A DNA stretch of 64,000 nt from Vitellaria paradoxa (lineage: Eukaryota > Streptophyta > Magnoliopsida > Ericales > Sapotaceae): NCBI GenBank assembly GCA_019916065.1, contig JAINTL010000097.1:1-64000 (forward strand), in the 5' to 3' direction. The notes beneath the pieces were generated by a model, which searched no databases, was not told the origin of the DNA, and saw nothing but the letters and a program-made list of their open reading frames with translations. Of the stretch, positions 1-12,105 are shown piece after piece; the first letter of the stretch is position 1; each line of letters opens with the position of its first letter. Both the position numbers and the translations under genes were made by a program.

Positions 1-445
1 TGCATGCAATCATTGTCACTTTTAACCTTATTTTGCATTCTTCTTATGAATATTTTTACCAAGAAAAGCTCACTTTTATTGTATTTTGATCATTTACTTC
101 TTCCCTGTGTGTTTTGTAGGTTATTGGAGAAACATAGCTCGAGGAAAGCAAGTTAGGAGTTCAAAAGTGCAACTCAGGTCTGAACCAACCACCTTGGGTG
201 CCCACCTGCAACTACCTTGGGTGCCCACAGAGAGTTGGTCTTCACAAGAAGTGCTGGGAGCAAGGCTTGGGCGCACATGGCTCGAGTGCAAGGCACCTTG
301 GGTGCCCACAGAAGGGTGATTTCCAGCAACTTGTCTCAGGACTCTTTTTTTTTTTTTTTTTTGGTAAGTAAGTGTAGATTTGGATTTATGGGAAAGTTAT
401 GTACAATATCTTGGGGGCATATCCCCGCAAATCAAAATTAAGCAA

Positions 446-3400
446 CTAATGGATTCCCCAACATTCAAGCAAGCTAGGATCTACATTGGCTAAGTTGACA
501 TTAGATTGAGAAACTTTAGTTCTAACTTCATGCACTATTCTTTGTTCAATGGCAACCACGGGTGATGCTTGTTCCTTGAAGATTCGCTTGTTTCTTTCCT
601 CCCATATGTGGTATACAAGGCCGGCCCAAGCAATTCTACATATAGTGCGACTGATTTGCTTTCCACTAAATTTACCCATAGCCCAAGAGACTTCCAAATT
701 CCAAGGTTGCGAAGGTTTAATGATGGAGCTTTTGCGTAAAATAGAGGCCCTCAAATCTGTTGAAAATGGGCACATGAATAGAAGATGGTCTATCGTTTCA
801 AAAGCATTGCCACATAGCACACATGTAGGATCTATGTTCATTCCCCATCCCAACATCCTTTCCTTTGTACTCAATCTTCCATTAATAGCAAGGCAAAGTA
901 TGAAGCTATGCTGGGGTATATGTTGAGAGAACCATACTAAGTGGTGCCAAGCTATCTTGTGGCTTTTTCCCCTTATTGCGTTCCATGTTGCTGTCGTAGT
1001 ATAATCCCCATTTCTTGATGTCTTCCAAATGAACTTGTCCTCTAAATTGGTATCCAGATAGTAGCTAGGAGGGTGCTCAAGGATTACCTCTCTTAGCTCC
1101 CATGTACACGAGTAGAGCCACTTCCAATTACCTTGAACCACAATTCTGTCCACTTTAGCATCATTCAGCAAACCGGCATCATAAGCTATCCTTGCTCCAT
1201 ATCTTGGGATTAAAGGTCCAAGAGGGTGCCAATTGGAGTACCATAGAGATATAGAATTACCTTTGCCCACCTAGTAGTTTGATAGTCCACTTGCTTCTTC
1301 CCTAAGCTTGAGTAACTTCCTCCAAGTCCATGAACAATCTGATGGTGGCTTTATCTCCTAAAAACACTTTCCTTTGAGGAGGTTGGAGTGACACCATTCA
1401 ACCAAAAGTGAAGGTTTTTTAGAGCATAGAGCCCATATGTGCCTTATCATGGTTGCCTTGTTCCATTCTTCATGTCTTTTTAGTCCTAGTCCCCCTTCTT
1501 TTTTTGGCTTGCAAACCTTGGCCCAAGAAATCTTGCTTCCCCATTTCTTTAAATCAGCTCCCATCCATAGATATCTCCTTAGGATTTGCTTAATTGCATT
1601 GCAAACTTTTTTGGGAAAAATGAAGTGAGCACTCCAATAAACTTGGATGCTAAATAAAATCGATTTGATAAGGACCACTCTACCAGCGTATGAAAGGTAC
1701 TTTGCTGGCCAACTTTTTACTTTCTTGGTCATTTTTTCAATTAACTCCTTGCAATCTTCATGTTTGAGCTCTGTGGAAATCAATGGTACTCCAAGATATT
1801 TAACCGGGAGCTCTCCAAGTTGGAAACCAAGCATGGAGCATAGGTGAAGCTTGCTTTGCTGGCTAACTCCTGAGATGTAGACTTTGCTCTTGCTTCCATT
1901 AGGCATCAGTCCTGAGTACTTGTGAAATTCCTGGAGTGCTTTATGGACAATCTGAAATGAAGCGCCATTAGGAGTACAAAGTATGAATAAATCATCTGCA
2001 AAGCAAATATGATTGATGAGAGGATTGGTGCATTTGGGATGATAAGTGAAATCACTTTGTTCCACCATTTTGTTGAATAATCTCGAGCATATGGAGAGAG
2101 AGGATCACCTTGGCGAAGTCCCCTAGCACTTTTGAAGTAACCTTCAAGTGAACCATTCATAGATATAGAGAATTGAGGAGAAGTGATACATACTTTTATC
2201 CAATCAACAAACTTGCTTGGTAGACATAGTGCTTGTAGAGCATCAAGGATGAGATCCCATGAAACAAAGTCAAATGCCTTGATCAAATCAATCTTAAGAG
2301 CACTCCTTGGAGACATATTTTGCCTATGGTAATTCCTTACCAATTCCTGCATAAGTAGGATTTGGTCTGAGATAGACCGGCCTTGAACAAAAGTTGCTTG
2401 AGATGGACCAATTATGTGGGGCATAAGTTTCTTGAGCCTGTTCGCTATGATTTTGGATATGCATTTATAGACTATTGTGCAACAAGAGATTGGCCAATAA
2501 TCTGTCACCTTGCTTGGGTTAAGAACTTTAGGAACTAGAGCAATGGTTGTTGAATTGATCACCTTAAGAAGCTTCCCCGAGCTGAAAAAAGACTTTATAG
2601 CACTTAGGAAATCATCACCTACTATACTCCATGCTTTTTTGAAGAAGTGAGAAGTGAATCCATCTGGTCTTGGGGCTTTGTGACTTGGCAATAAGAATAA
2701 AGTGGCTTTTATCTCATCATCCGTAACTTCACTATCCAAAGAAACCATGAGTTTCGGTGGTAAGCTTGTGCTTATAATGCTTTCAACATAAGGTTTAGTT
2801 TAGCATCTTGCGGATATGGAAAGGGGGTTCCCAAAAGCTTCTTGTAAAATTCAATAAAAGCTGATTTTACCGCTCCATAATCTTCAATTCTTTCACCTTG
2901 GTCATCTAGTATAGAGAGGATCTTGTTCTTTGAACAATGGCTTTTGACTTTTCTATGAAAGTATGAGGTGTTTTGATCACCTAACTTTATAGAATTGTCT
3001 CTAGCTTTTTGTTTATAGAATGCTTTCTCCGCTAAAGCCAAATGCAAGTAGTCGTCAAGGGCAATGCTTTCTTCAACTAGGAGATTAGAGTTGACATTCA
3101 ATTGCAACTCACTTTGTATAGCTTCAAGCTTTTCTTTTACTTCGGCCACCTTTGTAGAAATACCCCCATAATGCTTCCTGTTGAATTCTTTTAGTGCCAT
3201 CTTGAGTGTCTTTAGTTTAGAAACAAGTTTGTACATAGGAGTACCCCAGACTTGTGTGCTCCAAGCTTCTTCTACCAGTTTATGAAACTCTTTGTTCTTG
3301 GTCCAATAGTTGAAGAACTTGAATGGTTTCCTTCCAGTTTGGCCATTACATCGAATGTTTATGACTATTGGACTATGATCCGAGATGCAAGCATTAGGGA

Positions 3401-4094
3401 AGAAAGCTTCTGAATTGGGAAAGCAGTTTAGCCACCTTTCATTCACAAGAGCTCTATCAAGTTTGTTGAAAATGTTATAACCATCCTCTTGTTTGTTAGA
3501 CCAAGTATAAAAGCATCCAGAGTATCTTAAGTCTACCAATTCAATGGCATCAAGGCATGTGTTGAAGTCATTAACCGTAACCTTGTCAATACCCCTTCCA
3601 CCTCTTTTTTCTTGCTCCTCTTTGACTACATTAAAGTCTCTTAAAATAATCCAAGGTGAAACAGCCCCAATCATGTCATAATTGGCTTGTAGTTCCTTCC
3701 ACAAAAGCTCTCTTGTTGTCCTATCATTTGAAGCATATACAAATGTAGCAAAAAATTCTATTGGAATAGCATGATCGGTTACATGGCAAAAGATAGATTG
3801 GCTAAAACTTGAAATAACATGAACTTTAACAGTTGAAGGATCCCACAAAATCAAAATTCTAGCTGGCAAATCATTCAAGTGATTCCCCATATAGCAAAAA
3901 AAGGAGTTAAAGTTTTTCCCCATATAGCAAAAAGAGGAGTTAATGCTTTTGCAAACTTTATCTACATTATGACTTTGAACCTTAGTTTCAAGGAGGCCGA
4001 TTAGGTTGAAAGAAGATGTTTTAATCAACTTCTTGACTTCAGCTTACTTTATGGGCCAATTAAGGCCTCTCACATTCCATGCACCAAAATTCAT
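446..4094 (-). pseudogene. LINE-1 ORF2: endonuclease-reverse transcriptase, broken
   Basis: ORF2 would nick target DNA and copy the LINE RNA. The ATG is at 4094-4092 and is followed by the WNVRGL start typical of plant L1 endonucleases. The endonuclease domain (about 4094-2775) has conserved SDHSPI. The RT domain (2748-1360) has FADD (FADDLFIL, near 1990). The C-terminal zinc-binding region near 960-720 has the CVLC...H...C pattern. Breaks: an in-frame TAA near 4038 (expected Gln), a frame change near 2750-2770, a deletion of about nine codons plus frame change near 2085 just after the GDPLSPY motif, and a break between 1358 and 1270. Comparison with LINE-2 makes the deletion clear. It is not expected to be functional. 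Confidence 0.9.
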
Positions 4095-6119
4095 TTAGAT
4101 GTAGAGGAGGAAACCGAGGACTTGGCTTGTGGGGCCTTGTTCTTTTTCTCAATAGCATATAACATTTTCCTCTCATTCTTACGTTGGGATTTTGAAAGTT
4201 GAAAATCAGAAACCAATTCATACTCCAAACCTTTTTGATCATAGTTAGGGGTTGGAGGTTGATCATCTTCCTCTTTGCTTGTTAGTTCTATATTTTCTTC
4301 AGAACATTTCAACAATAAGACATCCTCATGGCTGGTTGCTGGATCTTGAATTGCTAATGGAGTGGCCATTATTGGAGACTCTACTTGTGGTTCCATTAAA
4401 CAAAGGGGCTTAGCATTAGTCTCTTGTACCTTAAGGGGATCCGGTGATTCCATCTTACATGAGTTCTCCTCTGCTTGGGGCTGAATTTTGCTTCCAATTG
4501 TGGAATCTGCAAGGTGGCCATTAGAAGAGCTCTCGGCTATGGGATTTTCATCAGGAGTTTGCTGAATTATGCTCTCTTTGGGCTTAGGTTTCGATCTCCA
4601 TTGCTGAAACACATTTTTGGGACATTGGCCAATTCTATGGCCTAATTGCTTACAACCTTCACAAATTGTGGGTATCCATTCATACTCAACTGGTTGTTGG
4701 AAAATCACACCATTATAGTCTTTGATTTCAACAGAGGAGGGAAATGTGGCTTGCTTATCCACTTCAATACATACTCTTGCATACGAGAGCCGTTCCATTT
4801 GAGCAGTCATCCTATCCGTGAACAGGGGTTTCCCTATTTGGCTTGCAATCTTGCTTAATAACATGGCCGACCATAGATGAAGCTTTAAATGTGGAAATCT
4901 GATCCAAATTGGAATAGATTCTGGGCTAGCTCTATCATATACCTCATTGGAAGACCAAGGCCTCAAAATTAGAGGCTTGTCATAGTAGCTACAAGGACCC
5001 AATTCTAGAACCTTAAGCTTTGTTTCCTCAGCTTGAAAATTAAAGATGAATAGACCAGCTTTGAGGATGAACACTTCAACGTGACCAAAGGCTCTCCATC
5101 TTCTTTCTATGAATTGCTTCATTAGCTTGTATGGAGGCTTAGCTCCTATAACATGGGCCGACTATGGCATTGTCCCATTTTTTCAAGTCTTCAACTACTT
5201 CCTCAAGAGAGAATGAAACTGGGGTCTTGGAGTTTTCAGGGGTGTTATGGGTGGGTATATATTTAAGCTCTGTTCCATTGGCTTTAACACGGTTAGAGGA
5301 AAAAAATTGTGCCCAGGTAGGTTTTGGTTGGTTGGCTTTTTCAACTGGGTTGGCTTTTTGTTGGGTTCCATTAGTTTGGTTTTCTTTTGGTTCGGTTGGG
5401 GTTTGAATTATAGGAATCTGGTTATTGGATTTCGAAAGGGACGATTTTGGCAAGCTGAGGGGGTCTTTATCCAATTTGGTTGGGTATTGCACGGGGGTAG
5501 GAGTCTTGGTATAGGAAATCTGGTGCATGGCAGGTTATATGGATAAATGGGAGGTTGACTTACATGGAGTTGACCTTTGGGTATTAACTTTGTCTGGGTA
5601 AAGGTTGGAGGGATTAGATACATATGGACTATAGGAGCTAGCATGGGTCATCCTCATTTCGGGAAAGCTGGAAACCGAGAATGAATGAGCCAAAGATTCA
5701 ACCGAAATTGATGGGGGTGATTGGAGCCTTACCTCTACCAGCTTCATTTGATTCGGTTCAACAAGGTTCTGCACATCCAAATTAAAAGCCAAATCTTCTT
5801 GAACTCCTAATTCATCTTCATGGAAGGAGTCTTTCATTAAAGTGATTTCAGCTCTCAACTCATCAATGGAACAGCGATGGTGAGCTTGTTGACCTTCTTG
5901 AGATGAGATAGAGAGGGATGAGACCCTAGAGGGGATCTCATCCAATGCTATACCTTCCTTTTTGCCTGCAAGCTTCACATTCGTTTCTTCCTCATTCACC
6001 ATGACTTGAAGACTACCCGAGCCATCATCAACTTCATTACTAGGACCCGAAATGGAAGAGGAAAAGATTAGGGACAAGAGGGCTTTGGATGTAGGGGAAT
6101 TTGGAAGTGAATCAGCCAT
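4091..6119 (-). pseudogene. LINE-1 ORF1: gag-like RNA-binding protein, broken
   Basis: ORF1 of plant L1 elements binds the LINE RNA. A Ser/Pro/Asn-rich N-terminal part (6119-5139) leads to a conserved domain of the type found at the start of plant LINE ORF1 proteins (WRAFG, about 5120-4700). A CCHC zinc knuckle follows near 4660-4615 (C-x2-C-x4-H-x4-C, CEGCKQLGHRIGQC). The C-terminal part is rich in charged residues. Breaks: an in-frame stop near 5535 and a frame change near 5140-5150, after which reading continues from about 5122. The stop TGA at 4093-4091 shares bases with the ORF2 ATG (4094-4092). Confidence 0.85.
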
Positions 6120-6311
6120 GAAAACTTAGAGAGAGAAAATCCTAGAGAGAGAAGCTCTCGGCCTTGTCTCAGGACTTTTGTCGAATACAAAGGAGAAATA
6201 GAGCTTAGGCGCACGGCCAAAGACCTTGGGCGCCCATGATGACTTGTCCAGCACACTTTTAAGCTAAACTTCAAATTATGAAATTACACTTTTACCCTTG
6301 AATTATGTAAT

Positions 6312-6321
6312 GATATAAAAG
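6312..6321 (+). promoter_or_regulatory. TATA box of the E1 5' LTR
   Basis: The sequence GATATAAAAGG lies about 75 bp after the last CCTTGGGCGCCCA motif. The same box is at about 47909-47919 in the 3' LTR. It is the likely start signal of the E1 genomic RNA, now separated from most of U3 by LINE-1. Confidence 0.6.
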
Positions 6322-7430
6322 GGCAAATTTCTAATGTACTGAGGGGGAAAACCCTACGAAAACTTTAGGTTTTGTTCTCTGAGAGTTTTGTAGGGAGTTT
6401 TTACATTACACTTCGCACTGAGGATTGGAATTTTGATTTCGCATCGGATTGTTCAAGCTTTCTTTCATCTTTGTATTAAGATTAATTTGTAAGTTCTACT
6501 TGTTAATTCATTTGAATTAAAGTTTTACTATTCTCTATAGCTTTGTCTGTTATTCTTGCTTTGTAGTACTTCGTAGTCTTCGTTTGCGATCGAATTGTTT
6601 ACGAAATCATTTTAAATCTTTTCAATCCATTTTGTTCTCGTGTTTTGTTGCATGATGAAGTTGTTTTTCTTTTCGAAATGCTTTGCTCATGTTTTAGCTA
6701 TGTTAGGCTAGGGCTTTTCTTGGTTTTAACCTAAGATCGTAATGAAATCGAAGGTCTTGGACTCAGATAATGCAAATTGAAATGGATTTATATTCTTTTG
6801 AATAACAACGAAAGAATTGTAATTTTAGGTTAAATTTCGAAAATGAAACCCTGTGATACAATTGATCTCTGTTTACATTAGCTTGTATTGGAGATCAATT
6901 CCATGTCCCGGTGATTTCGAACACGACTTCCAAACCCTGGAATCACAGTTTATTTATGAAGTAAGGTTTTTTAAAGTTGAATCTTCCGGCCTAATTTTAC
7001 ATGTGTAAAGATTAGGTTGAGTTAATTACATATTCGAGTTCAAGCCTTCGAGGACATTACAGGACTAAGTTAAAGCCAAGTATTTTCATTCACCTAATTG
7101 TTTAAGCACAATTCATAGCATTTGTTAATTTTTCAAATTGGTTCTACTCTTAGTGTTTGCATTTTGTTAGTTTAACTTGTGTTTTTAAATGTTCAAATCA
7201 TCTTTTCAATTACTTTCAAATCATTTGTTCAATTATCTATTCAAAACTCCAAAAAGATTTTCATCTTTTCCTTGTAAACTTTTGCAAGCATTTTCAAAAC
7301 CAAGTTTTCCAACACTTAGGCACACCTTTGCTCCTTGTGGAAGATGACCTAGGACTCACCTAGACTAGACTCAACCGACCTCTTATACTTGAGAGTGAGC
7401 CATTACCAAATTAGAGAGCAGTCAAGTGTT

Positions 7431-7450
7431 TGGTGCCGTTGCCGGGGATC
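7431..7450 (+). other. E1 primer-binding site (tRNA-Asp)
   Basis: TGGTGCCGTTGCCGGGGATC is complementary to the 3' end of plant tRNA-Asp(GTC) with one mismatch (T for C at base 4). It begins seven bases after the LTR end. The E2 copy at 21625-21644 matches perfectly. The mismatch is probably decay. Confidence 0.85.
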
Positions 7451-7770
7451 AACGGTTTGTGGGTGCCAATATTGGAGAACTCATGACGGGACATGGTTGC
7501 TTACATCTTCAACGTGATTGCATTTGGACTTCCAGTTGACATCACTCCATCTCTATTGTGAATAGTTGTAAATTTTATTTTTAATTTCTTATTTTCAATT
7601 TTTGCATATATTTTTGGTTTTTAGGATTTGTTAGTGAATTGGGTTAGTTGCATGTTTTTAAGGTCGGGTAGAATAATTGAAGTGATTCTAGACCACAATA
7701 ACCTTGCTGACATTCCCGAACCTGTGGACCCCCTACCTTTTCATTCTCAAACACACAATCTTCTGAACTT
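7451..7770 (+). other. E1 leader between primer site and gag
   Basis: This is untranslated leader, or the decayed gag N-terminus. I see no intact gene. The E2 gag homologue begins with LLRSGR, which I do not find in frame here, so the E1 gag start may have been lost. Confidence 0.5.
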
Positions 7771-8805
7771 ATGGTGAATGTAGAGGAGGATGGAAGTGTC
7801 AATTGGGATGAGGGAGCCCCTGGACTTAGGAGGATTAGGGACCATCTTAACCTTGTTAGGCAAACCACACCATCCTATATCATTTTGCCTTTGAATAGGG
7901 GAAATTTCACCTTAAGACCAGAAATCATCCAACTCCTGCCTAATTTTCATGGTCTTGATTTTGAAAACCCTTATAACCACTTGAGAGAATTTGAGGAAGT
8001 GACCAACACTTGTGTAGACCAGAATGCCAATGAGGATGTTATCCGTCTTCAACTTTTCCCATTTTCCCTTAAGGACAAAGCCAAATTGTGGCTCAGCTCC
8101 CTTTGCCCTCGTTCCATTAGAACTTGGTGCGAAATACAAATCGAGTTTTTGAAAAAGTACTTCCCGACCCAAAAGACTCAACACTATAGGCAACAAATCA
8201 CCACGTTTTCATGCAAGCCTAATGAGAACTTCTATCGGGCTTGGGAGAGGTTCAAGGACCTCTTGATGGCTTGTCTTCACCATGGCTTTGAGTCATGAAA
8301 ATTAGTGAGTATCTTCCATGAGTCTTTAACTCTCTGTCTTAAACAACTTGTCTCTACCATGTGCAATGGTACCCTATTTGACAAGACTGCGGAGGATGCC
8401 ATGGACTTCTTTGACATGGTAGCTGAAGACTCAAATGATTGGGAAATTGGACCACCCTCATCTTCTGAACATAGTTATCCTGTACCAAGTCGCCAATTAG
8501 AGTTGAGTGAGAGTGACGATTTGCGGGCTAGGTTAGCCGCCTTGCAACATAAACTTGATTAACTTGAATTGAAGAACAAGGAAAAATTGGTTGAGAAGAA
8601 AGTGGTTTGCGCTGCTTGTGATCAAATGGGGCATGATGCAAATTCGTGCCCCGAATTGCCTTTGCTTAGGGAAATAGCCTGTGGTCAAGCTTACATCAAT
8701 AATGCACCAAACCGTCCATTCCAGAATAGGGGCCAAGGAAATGCTCCTTATACACAAAGTGGACATATCCCTTACCAAGGGGGAAACAAAGCTTCTAATG
8801 CTTAT
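7771..8805 (+). pseudogene. E1 gag, first part (capsid domain and zinc knuckle)
   Basis: Gag forms the particle that packages element RNA. The retrotransposon gag core is clear (FPFSLKDKAKLWLSSL, then FLKKYFP and NENFYRAWERFKDL), followed after an in-frame TGA (8296-8298, TGG expected) by CLKQLVSTMCNG and, after a TAA (8560-8562, CAA expected), by a CCHC knuckle at 8608-8649 (CAACDQMGHDANSC). E2 is inserted at 8806, after the bases for ...NKASNAY. The second part resumes at 23193. An ATG at 7771 is the first in frame, but the true start may be further upstream. Both stops are C-to-T type changes. Confidence 0.88.
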
Positions 8806-10342
8806 TGCTTGTTTTTGCTCAATTACCTCACTCTCAAATGTAAATAAAAATGCAAATTCAGATTCCTAAAGTGTTGAGTAAGGAAAATCAAGACAAACTC
8901 CCCCAAGTGCAAGGTTTCCTTGTAGCACAATTAACTGGTAAGAACCAGGTCATATCCACAGGGATCTAAGGAGCAAAATCATGTTTGAATCAAGTGGATT
9001 AAAGAGGCAAAACATGGCTCACATAAATGGTAAACATAATTGAAAATCTGGTTTGGAATTTTTGATGCTTTGGTAATGGATTTTGAAATGAAAACTAAAC
9101 TTAACTAAAACTTGATATTAAAAAGATGGGCAAGGCAATTCTAATGCCTATCCAAATCAATCTCAAAATACCAAAAGTGAATAGATCATCAATTTTAGTT
9201 GCTCTAAGGTTTGGAGAAAATTAATTTCAAATGATACAAGCCATGGATCAAACAAGTGATGTGCATAAGCTATCATGAAAACTATAGAAGATCTAACTCT
9301 AGCAACTCCCATACATATTTGCAATAAGAGTTCTGAATTCAGCAACTTCTATGAACTCATTGATAGAATATGTAAACAAATGTTAATCGGACATTGAACC
9401 ATTGATTTCAAGAGTAACAAGATACAACTAAGATTGATAACCAAAGAACTCAAAATTAATCCATTAAGAACGGCATCTTGGAAATCATTGGACAAGTCAT
9501 TATCCTTGCCTTAGCCCAAGAAGAACTAGCCGACCATCTTAAGAAAATGAAGAACAAAAAATGAAGAACAGAGACATGAACTTCAAAGCTGAAAAATGTA
9601 ATTCTCTCTTTAACTCCAATTGAAATCTAATTACAAGAATGAAATTAAAATGTGCTGTAGAATTCAAATCTAATTACAATAATTTGAAAATGAAAATCAG
9701 AATTGAAAACAACAGAAAATTGCAGAAAATCTCTAAAACCAGAGAATGAAGAAGAAGGAAGAAGAGGAAGTTCTTCTCCCGCTACCCTCGCTGCTCTCTC
9801 TCTTTCCTCTTGCTTCTCTCTCTTCTAACCGAATGTTCTCTCCTCGTGGGTGTTGGTCGTGTGATGCCATCATTCCCTAGTCTTTCTCTCTCCTCCAGAT
9901 TGCAATCCCCTCTCCGAATCTGTAAAATCACGTGGAGTCTGTTTTCTGCCAACGGTCCTCGTATTCGAATACTGCTTGGCTGTATTCGAATATGCATTTC
10001 CTCCAGAAATTCTCTGAGCTCTTTTTGACAGCATTCGAATGCTTTGGCACTATATTCGAATGTTCTCCTCCTTCCAGAATTCGACTTGTTCAGCAACTGG
10101 AAATTCTTCTTCTGCTCCCATGACTTTACTCAACAAATCCACTTCAACAGATGTGCTTCAGCATCTCCTTCTTTGCATTCTTAATTTAGCTCAAATTGCT
10201 TCTCTTTATGGCACAATTCAACACATGTTCCATATTCCAAAGATGTGGATAAATTCTGCATAAAAAACCTGTCTCATATCAATTATGTCATGTATAAAAG
10301 TGTATTTAAGTGGACAAATGTGTAACAACTCAAACTCAATCA
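8806..10342 (-). repeat. E2 3' LTR
   Basis: This 1537-bp direct repeat of 21651-23187 begins (minus strand) TGATTGAGTTTG and ends AAAACAAGCA. It holds four copies of a palindromic ATTCGAAT core: 9961-9972 (GTATTCGAATAC), 9982-9993, 10031-10042 (GCATTCGAATGC) and 10052-10063. I see no clear TATA box downstream of them. Short open frames within it are not supported as genes. Confidence 0.96.
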
Positions 10343-10379
10343 CACCCCCCAACTTAGACATTGCTAGTCCCTAGCAATG
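10343..10379 (-). promoter_or_regulatory. E2 terminal polypurine tract with upstream hairpin
   Basis: On the minus strand AAGTTGGGGGGTG (10355-10343) abuts the LTR and is the plus-strand primer. Directly before it, 10379-10359 form a perfect 9-bp stem (CATTGCTAG / CTAGCAATG) around three bases. Confidence 0.85.
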
Positions 10380-12105
10380 CTTAAGGAAGGAAGGCTACCT
10401 TTAAGAGCAATCAACATTTTCATGTTATGAAATTGCACATCTGTGAAAGACACATCTAAAAATAGCATCTTCAATTCTAAATGGATAATAAGTCATAACC
10501 ATGGAATGTTACTTAATACATCAAGCTAAGAAATTTAAGCTAACACTCCTAGAATCATGAAATTAGGCATGGTATGTGAAATTTGCTAAACACTTGATCC
10601 AAGCATGAAAATTCAGTTCTTAACCTGTTAACTCAACATAGATCTCCATAATCAAACTCTATCCTGAACTTTGAATCATATTACTTCCCAAAGCTTCAAC
10701 TTCAAAATCTCACCTTGGAATTCACTCACAAGAAAATGAAGCACACAAGGTTCCCCTCAAGATGCCCCTTTTTGTAAAGAATAAATGTAAATCAAATTCT
10801 AAGAGGGTGCATCTACAAGTCAAAAATGTTCAATCCAATAAAGAAAAGGACTTGGCATAACTCCATGAAAGAATAGTGCAGTAAAGTTATTTTAAATTTT
10901 CACTATACTCCCCAATTCCTAAATTTCACAATTGAATGATAATTCTTCCAAAGATCAATTAGGACTTGCTTTTGGTTGTAATGGGGCCATGAGGTTTGAT
11001 GAGGTAGTTGAAAGGAGGATTAAGGAATTCAAAAGGAATTGGAACACTGAAATCAGTTTTTTTTTTTTTTTTTTTTTTTTTTGGAGATGTATCTAAGAGG
11101 TGAAACTCATAATAGAAACAGAGTTTTCTGAATTTGGACATCACCATATCCTCTTATCATTCTTTTCCTTCCACCAATTTTTCTATCCTCACCCCAAAAT
11201 TCCCAAAATGTTGTTCATTGCTCTTCCTTAATATTTTCAGTGTGTTCCAATCTGTTAGGGAAGGCTAAAGAGCATTCATAATGGTTAAGGGGATGATGTG
11301 GTAAGAATAAAGAAGTATGAATGCTCTAATAAAGCTCAAACTTGGCTCCAAGGATAATGTTCATCAAAGAAGAGGAAATTTTTTTTTTTTTTTTTTTTTT
11401 TTAAAGCTCAACAGATAAGAAAAATGGCCTGATATCATTTCCTTGGTTTCATTTCATTCAACCATAAAAACTAAGAACCAAGAATCAAGTTCAATTCCTT
11501 TACAACTTCACAAACACCCAAAGCAAAGTATTGTAATTGGAGTTATTAAAGAAAACGAAGTAAAGAAATGTTTAAGCTTTTGATAAGCTCTAGAGTAATT
11601 GCATATTTCTCATAAACAAAGCTTAAAGGCTCAAAATCTCACTTCAGGTTTAAGTCTCCACTATGGCTGGGAAATAATGCAATCCATTGTTCAATCAAAA
11701 AAACTCATTCACAAATGCCCATGTCTAAGTTGACAAGTTAAGAACTAACTCTATCCATACTAATTCAACCATTAAGCAAATTAAACATAACAACTAATTC
11801 AAATTCCAAACTGGAAACTCAAAATCCAGCAATCAGTATCAAGGTACATTCTAAGTTATAGCTTGTCATGCATTTAAAACAAAAGAGCTCATCTCAACTA
11901 AACAGATCACAACACCACCCCAATGCTCAAAATGGATTTCCAACAAAATATCATCCAAATTTAGAGTTCAAAGTCATTCAAATTCAAAATTAACAAAATC
12001 AGAAAATAAAACAAGGGAAACTGTTTTCTAAGGACAAAACATGGCTTTAAATTTTCCTAAAATTCATTCACAAATTTTGGCTTTATAGCTCAAGGACAGC
12101 AGGCT
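10380..12105 (-). other. E2 3' noncoding region
   Basis: About 1.7 kb between ORF3 and the polypurine tract. It is AT-rich, with T-runs near 11058-11082 and 11379-11402 (A-runs on the coding strand). I see no supported gene. Similar A-rich tracts sit in the 3' noncoding regions of E1, E3 and E4. Confidence 0.6.

Larger units (their letters stand above)
344..6162 (-). mobile_element. LINE-1: full-length L1-type non-LTR retrotransposon
   Basis: The element lies on the minus strand. Its poly(A) tail appears as the T-run after 344, and its 5' end is at 6162. A 14-bp target-site duplication (CTTGTCTCAGGACT) flanks it at 330-343 and 6163-6176, and the uninterrupted site is seen in the E1 3' LTR near 47759-47772. 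It codes for ORF1 (RNA-binding) and ORF2 (endonuclease, reverse transcriptase, C-terminal zinc-binding region). The 5' UTR before ORF1 is only about 43 nt, so the 5' end may be slightly short or the family may have a short leader. A second copy of the same family is at 58825-61013. Confidence 0.93.
1..7424 (+). repeat. E1 5' LTR, interrupted by LINE-1
   Basis: Positions 1-343 and 6177-7424 together match the E1 3' LTR at 47407-48993. The LTR ends in TCA at 7422-7424, seven bases before the primer site. The U3 part carries several copies of a CCTTGGGYGCCCAC motif (192-205, 215-228, 296-309, 6224-6237) and a TATA box at 6312-6321. Compared with the 3' LTR it lacks one 24-bp motif unit after the position of base 300. 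The region after the TATA box is transcribed leader (R/U5) with no gene. Confidence 0.9.

Noticed and set aside
5164..5546. Plus-strand frames opposite LINE-1 ORF1
   Set aside because: They are the antisense shadow of the ORF1 N-terminus, with no family resemblance.
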